A stretch of DNA of 5,473 nucleotides from positions 1 through 5,473 of the forward strand of contig DMAO01000304.1 in assembly GCA_003446545.1 (NCBI GenBank), given 5' to 3'. The notes beneath the pieces are model-generated. The model was not told where the DNA came from and searched no databases. It saw nothing but the letters and a program-made list of their open reading frames with translations. The position numbers and the translations under genes are program-made. This DNA comes from Sphaerochaeta sp. GTDB taxonomy: Bacteria; Spirochaetota; Spirochaetia; Sphaerochaetales; Sphaerochaetaceae. This document shows, one piece after another, positions 1-5,473 of the stretch. The stretch's first letter is position 1, and the number at the start of each line of letters is the position of its first letter.

Positions 1-197
1 CGTGGCTCCTTCAAGACATCAATGTAACTTTTAAAAGCGACAATGTTCAACGGCTTTCCACTCGTAAGTGACCAATCGGTAAAACTAAGAAAAAATGTAT
101 AGCATACTGGGAATACCATGAGAACCACTACGAATAGTACAGCGGGAAGAGGAAACAGATACCTCAGGTTCCTCTCAACAAAACTTTGTCGGATCAT
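1..197 (-). CDS. Sugar ABC transporter permease, MalF/UgpA-type (partial, N-terminus only)
   Basis: This is the first 65 codons of an inner-membrane permease that continues beyond the left edge. I translated it from the minus strand: ATG is at 197-195 and the frame is open to base 1. The protein starts MIRQSFVERNLRYLFPLPAV. A basic N-terminus is followed by one long hydrophobic helix at about residues 13-38, ending in LSFTDW. That layout and the SFTDW ending are typical of the first transmembrane segment of binding-protein-dependent sugar permeases (BPD_transp_1 family, MalF/UgpA side). An AAGGAG ribosome-binding site lies at about 204-209 on the minus strand, which supports the start. It follows the solute-binding protein gene on the same strand by 69 nt, so the two should be one operon; a MalG-type second permease would be expected beyond the window. 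The EAA loop that contacts the ATPase is not in view. The substrate is unknown. Confidence 0.85.
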   Translation of the reverse strand, partial: MIRQSFVERNLRYLFPLPAVLFVVVLMVFPVCYTFFLSFTDWSLTSGKPLNIVAFKSYIDVLKEP

Positions 198-224
198 AGA
201 AAAGCTCCTTGTAGGCAAAAGTGA

Positions 225-245
225 CCGACCGAAGAGCTCGGTCGG
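225..245 (-). promoter_or_regulatory. Intercistronic hairpin between binding-protein and permease genes
   Basis: A perfect 8-bp GC-rich inverted repeat (CCGACCGA, 5-nt loop, TCGGTCGG) lies in the 69-nt gap between the binding-protein stop codon (267-269) and the permease ribosome-binding site. In the minus-strand mRNA it would fold as a stable stem-loop 21 nt past the stop. The downstream sequence is CACTTTTGCC, with only four T residues and not immediately next to the stem, so it is a poor full terminator. Similar hairpins after binding-protein genes in other sugar transporter operons (for example malE-malF) protect the upstream mRNA or cause partial termination, so that binding protein exceeds permease. 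That role here is inference. Confidence 0.6.
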
Positions 246-266
246 CCATAGATACTCTGATATGGT

Positions 267-1538
267 TTAGAGGCCGTACTCGCCGTCAGCCTTCAACAGC
301 TCATCAACAGCCCTGGCCTTTTCAGCAGCAAGGGCAGGAAGCTTCGAGGAAGTCCCCTTAGTATTGATGGACTCGATGATGACTTCACCGATGAGATCCC
401 TGGCCTGCCCGACTGAACTCATGAAAGGACGGTCAAACGGGTAGCCATTCTTGGCAGCATGAGCCTGGGTCTCTACAAGACCTGGGTTCATGACAGCGCG
501 GACATCCTTGTCAGCCCAAGCAGAATTACGGGCCATGGTGATGTTGGAGAGCATGCCTTCCTTGGCAAGGTCCTTGTTGTTGGCCCAATCGAGGAACTTC
601 TGGGCAGCATCCTGGTTCTTGGTCTTGGACGACATTGCCATACCCCAAGAGACTACGATAAAGGGAGAATCACCCTTAGGTCCACGGGGAAGCTGTGCAA
701 CACCGATATCCTCAGCAGGAATCTGTGTCTTGGTAGGATCGACAATCTGGCCATAGAAGACAGAGGCGTCTGTCCACATAGCTGCCTTGCCTGCCTGGAA
801 TACGGGCATGACATTTTCCCAAGACATGCTGGTTACGCCCTGAGGGCCGTAGGTGCCGAGCATCCTGCCATAGAAGCGGATAGCGTCAAGGGCTTCTGGG
901 CTGTCAAATACAGCCTTGCCACCTTCAAGATACCTTCCACCGAAGTTGTAGACATAACTGGAGAGCTGGGTTACCGCTGCAGCACCCTTACCACGGGAAG
1001 CAAAACCGGCAACGCCATCTTTATTCATGGCTTTTGCTGCAGCTTCAAGTTCTACAAAGTTGGTAGGGACAGAAAGACCAGCCTTCTTCAGAAGGTCCTT
1101 TCTGTAATAGAGCACCTGCCATTCGGTTACAAGTGGGACGATGTAAGCAACACCATCTTTGCGCCCGATATCAACAGAGTTACTGGGATAGTCGCTGAAA
1201 TCGTAGTTGTCCAAGGCCTTGTACCAACCGTTCTTGATGAACATCAGACCTTCCTGAAGGGGACGGGTCATGAATACATCAACGGTGGAGGAATTGGTTG
1301 CAAACTCGGTGGTCAGCTTGTTGGTAAGCTGGCTCTCCTGCAGACTCTCATAGTTTACCTTGATACCAGTCTGAGCTTCGAACACAGGAATCTTTGTCTT
1401 GAGTAGCTCCCCATAGGGGTGGTTTGCCAAGAGCACACGAATCTCTGGCTTCGCCTGCTCCGAAGTCCCCTGTGCAAATACAGGCACGGTCAGGCAGAGT
1501 AGCACAAGAAGCACTACAAACATGTTCTTCGTTTTCAT
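267..1538 (-). CDS. Sugar ABC transporter solute-binding protein (SBP family 1)
   Basis: A 423-residue extracytoplasmic substrate-binding protein that would capture a sugar, polyol or sugar acid and deliver it to the permease encoded next. Residues 1-23 form a signal peptide: MKTKN, a hydrophobic core, then a VFA-Q signal peptidase I site. Cys15 sits inside the hydrophobic core without a lipobox, so a lipoprotein is unlikely. The mature part has the usual family 1 layout: an opening strand EIRVLLANHP (32-41), then VFEAQTGIKVNYES (52-65), DVFMTRPLQEG (87-97), a FDSPEALDAIRF helix start (211-222), FQAGKAAMWTDAS (247-259) and the lobe-closing segment WGMAMSSKTKN (298-308) leading into AAQKFLDWA (311-319). 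Length is normal for the family (about 400-450). ATG at 1538 is preceded by AAAAGGAG with an 8-nt spacer. The style resembles binding proteins for polyols and related monosaccharides, but specificity cannot be read from the sequence. It is divergent from the RpiR regulator gene. Confidence 0.93.
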   Translation of the reverse strand: MKTKNMFVVLLVLLCLTVPVFAQGTSEQAKPEIRVLLANHPYGELLKTKIPVFEAQTGIKVNYESLQESQLTNKLTTEFATNSSTVDVFMTRPLQEGLMFIKNGWYKALDNYDFSDYPSNSVDIGRKDGVAYIVPLVTEWQVLYYRKDLLKKAGLSVPTNFVELEAAAKAMNKDGVAGFASRGKGAAAVTQLSSYVYNFGGRYLEGGKAVFDSPEALDAIRFYGRMLGTYGPQGVTSMSWENVMPVFQAGKAAMWTDASVFYGQIVDPTKTQIPAEDIGVAQLPRGPKGDSPFIVVSWGMAMSSKTKNQDAAQKFLDWANNKDLAKEGMLSNITMARNSAWADKDVRAVMNPGLVETQAHAAKNGYPFDRPFMSSVGQARDLIGEVIIESINTKGTSSKLPALAAEKARAVDELLKADGEYGL

Positions 1539-1578
1539 TATTCATTCTCCTTTTGAATGTGAATGTTCCATTAATCTC

Positions 1579-1606
1579 ATTATACCCACTTTTTTCTCGT
1601 TGTAAA
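1579..1606 (-). promoter_or_regulatory. Predicted sigma70-type promoter for the transporter operon
   Basis: On the minus strand, TTTACA (1606-1601) and a perfect TATAAT (1584-1579) are separated by 16 bp, close to the sigma70/SigA consensus. A start at about A1572 would give a leader of about 34 nt before the binding-protein ATG, carrying the AAAAGGAG ribosome-binding site. AT-rich sequence directly upstream could act as an UP element. The -35 box overlaps one arm of an inverted repeat (1604-1623), which suggests repressor control. Confidence 0.65.
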
Positions 1607-1651
1607 TATTAAAATGAATATTTTTTTTAATTGCATGAATATTTCTTTCAT
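1604..1651. promoter_or_regulatory. Candidate operator cluster for the RpiR-family regulator
   Basis: Three overlapping repeat patterns lie between and over the divergent promoters. (1) A direct repeat ATGAATATTT at 1614-1623 and 1635-1644, with starts exactly 21 bp apart (two helical turns). (2) An inverted repeat AAATATT (1604-1610) and AATATTT (1617-1623) with a 6-bp spacer, overlapping the transporter -35 box. (3) An inverted repeat ATGAA (1635-1639) and TTCAT (1647-1651) with a 7-bp spacer, placed between the -35 and -10 boxes of the rpiR-side promoter. Position and symmetry fit binding by a dimeric or tetrameric regulator such as the adjacent RpiR protein. A and T runs raise the chance of accidental repeats, so this remains a candidate. 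Confidence 0.4.
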
Positions 1652-1659
1652 ACTATACT
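1631..1659 (+). promoter_or_regulatory. Predicted sigma70-type promoter for the rpiR-gnd-kinase-dehydrogenase operon
   Basis: TTGCAT (1631-1636) and TATACT (1654-1659) are separated by exactly 17 bp. Transcription would start at about 1666-1667, leaving a leader of roughly 18 nt with GGAAGG (1675-1680) as the ribosome-binding site 4 nt before ATG 1685. A better-looking AGGAGG at 1660-1665 falls at or before the predicted start of transcription and is 19 nt from the ATG, so it probably does not serve translation. The region between -35 and -10 carries an ATGAA-N7-TTCAT inverted repeat, suggesting autoregulation. Confidence 0.6.
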
Positions 1660-1684
1660 AGGAGGTAAGAACTAGGAAGGTACC

Positions 1685-2527
1685 ATGAACGAAGTCAGCG
1701 CTATCTATACGATACAGAGCAAGTATGCATCACTGAGCACAAAGGAAAAAAAGATTGCTGACTTCATACTCAAGCATCCCAAGGAGTCGGTAAACCCCAG
1801 CATAGAGGAACTTGCCGATAGGATTGGTATCAGTGAATCCACGATGGTCCGATTTGCCCGAAAGCTTGGCTACACAGGATACCAACGGTTTCGCATCGCC
1901 TTGGCCAGGGAGACCATCCCCTCCAATGAGCAGGTCTTCGAGATAGGGGTGTCCGACCAGGAGGACCCTATCGACACTGTCTTCAAGAATGCCCAGGACA
2001 CCCTCAACGAAACCTACAAGAGAATCAACCGTACAGCACTACAGCAGGTAGGCAAACAGTTCTCAGAAGCAAAGAGCATCTACCTTATGGGCTTGGGAGG
2101 TTCGAACATCCTAGCCCTTGATGCCTACCACAAGCTTATCCGTACAGGCTTGAACTGCCAGTATGCAGCAGATTTCCATATGCAGCTGATGCTTGCCTCC
2201 CAGTCATCAGAGGACGATATTGCCCTGATAATCTCACACACGGGATCCGGGCATGATACCCTAGCCATAGCTGAAGAGTTCAGAAACAACAACTGCCCCA
2301 TCGCCGTACTGACCAGCAACAATCGCTCACCCTTGGCTAAGATGACTGAAAACGTCCTGCATGTTGCCACCGGAACTAACCTCTTGGTTGCAGAGTCCTT
2401 CTCTGCCCGAATCGTATCACTGACCATCATCGACATCCTCTATGTGGAGGTCCTGGAAAGGATGAAAAATCTAGGCGTCGAGAATCTGAATAAAATGAGA
2501 AATGTCATCGCAAAGAGGCGTATCTGA
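1685..2527 (+). CDS. RpiR-family transcriptional regulator (HTH_6 + SIS)
   Basis: A 280-residue cytoplasmic DNA-binding regulator with the standard two-domain RpiR layout and normal length. Residues 1-77 are the N-terminal helix-turn-helix domain: LSTKEKKIADFILKHP (17-32), then EELADRIGISESTMVRFARK (41-60) with the recognition helix at about 51-60, and LGYTGYQRFRIAL (61-73). After a linker, about 122-255 form a SIS (sugar isomerase) domain that binds phosphosugars: IYLMGLGGSNILALDAYHKL (132-151), DDIALIISHTGSGHDTLAIA (177-196) with the Ser/Thr-Gly-Ser phosphate-binding segment, and PIAVLTSNNRSPLAK (205-219). The ATG at 1685 is the only possible start, because an in-frame TAG lies at 1673-1675. 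As the first gene of the operon, divergent from the transporter, it most likely controls both arms in response to a phosphorylated intermediate of this pathway. Whether it represses or activates cannot be told. Confidence 0.92.
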   Translation: MNEVSAIYTIQSKYASLSTKEKKIADFILKHPKESVNPSIEELADRIGISESTMVRFARKLGYTGYQRFRIALARETIPSNEQVFEIGVSDQEDPIDTVFKNAQDTLNETYKRINRTALQQVGKQFSEAKSIYLMGLGGSNILALDAYHKLIRTGLNCQYAADFHMQLMLASQSSEDDIALIISHTGSGHDTLAIAEEFRNNNCPIAVLTSNNRSPLAKMTENVLHVATGTNLLVAESFSARIVSLTIIDILYVEVLERMKNLGVENLNKMRNVIAKRRI

Positions 2528-2546
2528 ATTGAGGAGAACATAGCAT

Positions 2547-3992
2547 ATGAAAGCATCTATCGGTCTGATCGGTTTAGCCGTCATGGGAGAAAACCTGGTG
2601 CTCAATCTGGAGAGCAAGGGTTTTTCCGTTGCCGTATTCAACAGAAGCACATCCAAGGTCGACTCCTTCACAGAAGGAAGGGCAAAAGGAAAGAATATTG
2701 TAGGGACACACAGCCTTGAAGAGCTCGTGTCCTCCTTGGAAACACCACGCAGGGTCATGATGATGGTTAAGGCAGGCAAGCCCGTCGATGACACCATCGG
2801 AACCCTCATCCCCCTTCTTGAAAAGGGTGATATCATCATCGATGGAGGGAACTCCAACTATGAGGACTCCGAGCGAAGGATGGCCCTGGTAGAAAGCAAA
2901 GGCCTGCTCTTTATCGGAACAGGAGTCTCAGGTGGCGAGGAAGGGGCCCTACTCGGGCCCTCCATCATGCCCGGAGGATCAAAGAAAGCCTGGCCAGCAA
3001 TCAAGGATATGTTCCAAGCAATATCGGCTCATGTTGATGGCAAGCCTTGCTGTGACTGGATAGGACCCGGGGGAGCCGGCCACTATGTGAAGATGGTCCA
3101 TAACGGCATCGAGTATGGTGATATGCAACTTATCTGTGAGATATATGACGTAATGCATAGATATCTGGGTCTGAGTAATGCCGAAATGCAAGAGGTATTT
3201 GGTACTTGGAACAAAGGCGACCTTGACTCCTACCTCATCGAAATCACTGCCGACATCCTTGGCTATGAGGATGAGGATGGCTTCCCTCTTGTCGATTCCA
3301 TCCTTGATACTGCAGGGCAAAAGGGTACGGGAAAATGGACTGGCATTGCAGCGCTGCATGCTGGTGTTCCCCTCACACTCATCGTTGAGTCAGTCTTTGC
3401 CCGTAGTGTAAGCAGTCAGAAAGAAGAACGCATTGCTGCAAGCAAGGCATTCCCTCCCAAGGCCGTAGAGCTTAAGCATGATAAGAAAGCCTTCGTACAG
3501 GAACTGGGCAAAGCCCTCTACGCTGCAAAGATCATCTCGTACGCCCAAGGCTTCTCCCTCATCAAGAGTGCAGGAGAGACCAACGGGTGGGACTTGGACC
3601 TGAGTAGCATCTCACTGTTGTGGAGAGGCGGATGCATCATCCGCTCAGCCTTCCTGGACAAGATCAGCCAGGCCTTCAAGAAGAAGGGCGACTTGGACAA
3701 CCTGGTCATGGATTCCTACTTCACAGAAATACTCAATGCCAACCAGCAGAGCCTCCGTCTTGTCGTTGCAACAGCTGCACTCAATGGCATCCCCACTCCT
3801 TCCCTTTCAGCGGCCCTCTCCTGGTTTGACAGCTACCGCAGCGAACGCCTTCCTGCCAACCTGTTGCAGGCACAACGGGATTACTTCGGAGCCCATACCT
3901 ATGAGAGAGTCGATAGGAACCGAGGCGAGTTCTTCCACACCAACTGGACAGGCCGTGGTGGCGATACCGCATCCACAACGTACAGCATATAA
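2547..3992 (+). CDS. gnd: 6-phosphogluconate dehydrogenase, NADP-dependent, decarboxylating
   Basis: A 481-residue cytoplasmic enzyme converting 6-phosphogluconate and NADP+ to ribulose 5-phosphate, CO2 and NADPH. It is full length for the long form (about 470-485). The Rossmann dinucleotide motif is GLIGLAVMGENL (6-17). NRS at 32-34 matches the NRS/NRT that contacts the NADP 2'-phosphate. DGGNSNY (99-105), GTGVSGGEEGALLGPSIMPG (124-143) and GHYVKMVHNGIEYGD (178-192) follow; by comparison with known enzymes, Lys182 and Glu189 are the catalytic pair, with His185 and Asn186 binding substrate. The family signature ILDTAGQKGTGKW is at 252-264. The C-terminal substrate-binding tail is complete (AHTYERVDR 449-457, FFHTNW 462-467). 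GAGGAG at 2531-2536 precedes ATG 2547, 19 nt after the regulator stop. Its place in a regulated operon suggests a catabolic, substrate-induced role rather than the housekeeping pentose-phosphate copy. No key residue is missing. Confidence 0.97.
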   Translation: MKASIGLIGLAVMGENLVLNLESKGFSVAVFNRSTSKVDSFTEGRAKGKNIVGTHSLEELVSSLETPRRVMMMVKAGKPVDDTIGTLIPLLEKGDIIIDGGNSNYEDSERRMALVESKGLLFIGTGVSGGEEGALLGPSIMPGGSKKAWPAIKDMFQAISAHVDGKPCCDWIGPGGAGHYVKMVHNGIEYGDMQLICEIYDVMHRYLGLSNAEMQEVFGTWNKGDLDSYLIEITADILGYEDEDGFPLVDSILDTAGQKGTGKWTGIAALHAGVPLTLIVESVFARSVSSQKEERIAASKAFPPKAVELKHDKKAFVQELGKALYAAKIISYAQGFSLIKSAGETNGWDLDLSSISLLWRGGCIIRSAFLDKISQAFKKKGDLDNLVMDSYFTEILNANQQSLRLVVATAALNGIPTPSLSAALSWFDSYRSERLPANLLQAQRDYFGAHTYERVDRNRGEFFHTNWTGRGGDTASTTYSI

Positions 3993-4008
3993 GAAATAGG
4001 AGTTTCCA

Positions 4009-5109
4009 ATGGCTACTTTATCCGTACTTCCCGAACATACTGATGGCTTTGACCTTGTCTCACTGGGAGCTCTGGTCATCCGACTTGACCCGGGAGTCGT
4101 TCCCTTTGCCTATGCAACGAATCTCGCACTCCATGTTTCAGGAGGGGAGTTCAATGTAGCGGCTAACCTCAGCCGTGCCTTTGGCCAGAAGACAGCGGTG
4201 GTTTCGGCGATGGTCGACTACCCCCTTGGTCAGAAAATTGAGAGTGAAGTACGTAAGATGGGCGTTACAGGCATCTACAAACGATTCGAACATGATGGGG
4301 TACGCGGACCTAACATGGCCACAGTCTACAGTGACCGTGGCCAGGGTCTCAGGGCCCCTGTGGTGTTCTACAACCGTAGCAACGAGGCAGCTGCCCTCTT
4401 GGACGAACATAGTTTCGATTGGGAGGCAATCTTTGCCAACAAGGTTCGCTGGTTCCACTGTGGTGGCATCTTCGCTGCCCTCTCGGAGAACATACCAACA
4501 CTCATCATCGATGCAATGAAGCAGGCCAAGAAGGCTGGAGCCATTGTCTCCTTCGACTTGAACTACAGAGAGAAGCTCTTCCGCTCCATTGCCAAAGAGG
4601 GTGAAGTCCCTCAAGAGGTAGCCCAGAAGATTCTGTCCTCAATAGTCGAACATGTCGATGTGCTTATCGGAAACGAGGAGGATCTTCAGATGGGTCTGGG
4701 GCTTAAGGGGCCTGAGGTTGCCACCCATGGCAAACTCGACCCATCCTCCTTCTTCGCGATGCAGAGCACCGTCTCTGAGCGCTTTCCCAACATCAAGGCA
4801 GTGGCTACAACCATGCGTGAGGTCAACTCGACCAACCGCCATGACTGGAGTGCCGTGCTCTGGTATGATGGGAAAGCATACACAGCGCCAACCTGCTCCC
4901 TTGATGTCTATGACCGTGTAGGAGGGGGCGACGGCTTTGCCAGCGGACTCATCTATGGATTTCTGGCAGGGAAAACCCCAGAAGAGAGCCTGAGACTCGG
5001 ATGGGCCCATGGGGCTCTGCTCACCTCCTTCCCAGGGGACACCACCATGGCCACACTAGCCCAGGTAGAGGCCCTTGCCCAAGGATCGAGTGCAAGGATA
5101 CAGAGGTAA
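4009..5109 (+). CDS. PfkB-family sugar kinase, 2-keto-3-deoxygluconate kinase-like
   Basis: A 366-residue cytoplasmic ribokinase-type (PfkB) kinase that would phosphorylate a sugar or sugar acid with ATP. N-terminal substrate region: LVSLGALVIRLDP (16-28) and the first PfkB motif region SGGEFNVAANLSRAFG (44-59). Other landmarks: FDLNYREKLF (182-191), common in 2-keto-3-deoxygluconate (KDG) kinase-like members, and IGNEEDL (220-226). The second PfkB signature is DRVGGGDGFASGLIYGFL (302-319), with Asp308 as the predicted catalytic base; the usual GAGD is GGGD here. TMREVNSTNRHDW (268-280) is an insertion-like stretch just before the nucleotide-binding part. The protein is longer than classical KDG kinases (about 310-340). 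AGGAG at 3998-4002 sits 6 nt from ATG 4009, and the gene starts 16 nt after gnd. Alternatives given the neighbours are a 2-ketogluconate kinase or another hexonate kinase; family membership is firm, the substrate is not. Confidence 0.88.
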   Translation: MATLSVLPEHTDGFDLVSLGALVIRLDPGVVPFAYATNLALHVSGGEFNVAANLSRAFGQKTAVVSAMVDYPLGQKIESEVRKMGVTGIYKRFEHDGVRGPNMATVYSDRGQGLRAPVVFYNRSNEAAALLDEHSFDWEAIFANKVRWFHCGGIFAALSENIPTLIIDAMKQAKKAGAIVSFDLNYREKLFRSIAKEGEVPQEVAQKILSSIVEHVDVLIGNEEDLQMGLGLKGPEVATHGKLDPSSFFAMQSTVSERFPNIKAVATTMREVNSTNRHDWSAVLWYDGKAYTAPTCSLDVYDRVGGGDGFASGLIYGFLAGKTPEESLRLGWAHGALLTSFPGDTTMATLAQVEALAQGSSARIQR

Positions 5110-5112
5110 AGC

Positions 5113-5473
5113 ATGAAAGCACTGGTAATGACCGAATACAAGAAACTTGAGTTTATGGATGTCCCTAAGCCAACGATCAAAAGCCCCACAGAGGTGTTGG
5201 TCCGCATCAAGGCAGCGGCAATATGCGGCAGTGATGTCCACGGCTTTGACGGCTCCACCGGCAGACGCCAGCCTCCCATCATCATGGGGCATGAGGCCAG
5301 TGGGGTAATTGAAGAGGTAGGAGCCCTGGTGAAGAACTTTGCCAAAGGGGACCGTGTCACCTTTGACTCCACCATCTGGTGCGGCACTTGCCCTTTCTGC
5401 CAGCAGGGAAAGGTGAACCTCTGCAATAACCGCAGGGTCTTAGGGGTTAGCTGTGACGAATACAAGCAGGATG
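5113..5473 (+). CDS. Zinc-dependent medium-chain alcohol/polyol dehydrogenase (partial, N-terminus only)
   Basis: The first 120 codons of a medium-chain dehydrogenase (MDR/zinc ADH, GroES-like N-terminal domain) that runs off the right edge; I translated it from ATG 5113, beginning MKALVMTEYKKLEFMDVPKP. Cys38 (AAAICGSDVHG, 35-44 region), His60 and Glu61 (GHEASGVIEEVG, 59-70) are the predicted catalytic-zinc ligands. The family signature GHE-x2-G-x5-G-x2-V is intact. Cys90, Cys93, Cys96 and Cys104 (CGTCPFCQQGKVNLC) form the structural zinc site. The pattern resembles sorbitol, L-threonine, L-idonate and galactitol-1-phosphate dehydrogenases. The start lies 3 nt past the kinase stop with AGAGG at 5102-5106, indicating translational coupling. 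The NAD(P)-binding Rossmann domain is outside the window, so cofactor preference cannot be judged. With gnd and a sugar-acid kinase beside it, a polyol or hexonate oxidation role is plausible. Confidence 0.9.
   Translation, partial: MKALVMTEYKKLEFMDVPKPTIKSPTEVLVRIKAAAICGSDVHGFDGSTGRRQPPIIMGHEASGVIEEVGALVKNFAKGDRVTFDSTIWCGTCPFCQQGKVNLCNNRRVLGVSCDEYKQD

Noticed and set aside
225..245. The hairpin as a full rho-independent terminator
   Set aside because: No run of T residues follows the stem directly on the minus strand, and the permease gene with its own ribosome-binding site follows closely, so complete termination is unlikely.
459..1406. A 315-codon open frame on the plus strand opposite the solute-binding protein gene
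   Set aside because: It lies wholly antisense to a clear family 1 binding protein with a signal peptide and good ribosome-binding site. Its translation shows no recognisable domain, and its length is explained by the codon usage of the real gene, which leaves few stops in the opposite frame.
1470..1538. Possible lipoprotein signal at Cys15 of the binding protein
   Set aside because: The residues before Cys15 are Val-Leu-Leu with no small residue at -1, and the cysteine lies inside the hydrophobic core. The VFA-Q signal peptidase I site at residues 20-23 fits better.
1543..1559. A CATTC/GAATG hairpin whose loop holds the binding-protein ribosome-binding site, and a tandem TGAATG repeat (1554-1565)
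   Set aside because: The stem is only 5 bp and AT-rich, too weak to argue for a translational switch. The TGAATG copies are short and could be chance in AT-rich DNA.
4138..4614. A 158-codon minus-strand frame inside the kinase gene
   Set aside because: It is antisense to the conserved PfkB sequence, has no recognisable domain, and is best read as a shadow frame.
4953..5465. A 170-codon minus-strand frame over the kinase-dehydrogenase junction
   Set aside because: It spans the end of one well-supported gene and the start of another in antisense, and its translation shows no family motif. It is a shadow frame.

Overview
The window is an ordinary-looking carbohydrate-utilisation locus built around a divergent regulatory region. 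Proteins are typical of a bacterium with a secreted, periplasm-type solute-binding protein. Coding DNA looks close to 50% GC by eye, the intergenic promoter DNA is strongly AT-rich, and ribosome-binding sites are canonical (AAGGAG, GGAG). The style (binding-protein sugar ABC importer, RpiR regulator, compact catabolic operon) fits a spirochaete of the Sphaerochaeta/Treponema kind, or a Firmicute-like fermenter. This assignment is an impression from the proteins, not a demonstrated identity.

Left arm, minus strand: a promoter near 1579-1606 drives a family 1 solute-binding protein (267-1538). A 69-nt gap containing a strong 8-bp hairpin follows, then the start of a MalF/UgpA-type permease (1-197, running off the left edge). 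Together they are the front of a sugar ABC importer operon.

Centre: 1539-1684 is a 146-bp divergent intergenic region. It holds two back-to-back sigma70-type promoters whose -35 boxes lie 24 bp apart. AT-rich direct and inverted repeats between and over them are good candidate operators.

Right arm, plus strand: an RpiR-family regulator (HTH plus SIS phosphosugar-sensing domain, 1685-2527), 6-phosphogluconate dehydrogenase (gnd, 2547-3992), a PfkB-family sugar kinase resembling 2-keto-3-deoxygluconate kinases (4009-5109), and the N-terminal third of a zinc-dependent medium-chain dehydrogenase (5113 to the right edge). Gaps of 19, 16 and 3 nt indicate one transcription unit.

How they may work together (inference): the importer brings in a sugar, polyol or sugar acid. 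The zinc dehydrogenase oxidises it, or interconverts it with a keto form. The PfkB kinase phosphorylates the (keto)acid, and Gnd decarboxylates 6-phosphogluconate to ribulose 5-phosphate. RpiR would sense a phosphorylated intermediate and control both arms from the shared intergenic region. The substrate cannot be fixed from the sequence. I see no defence system, mobile element, CRISPR array or RNA gene here.
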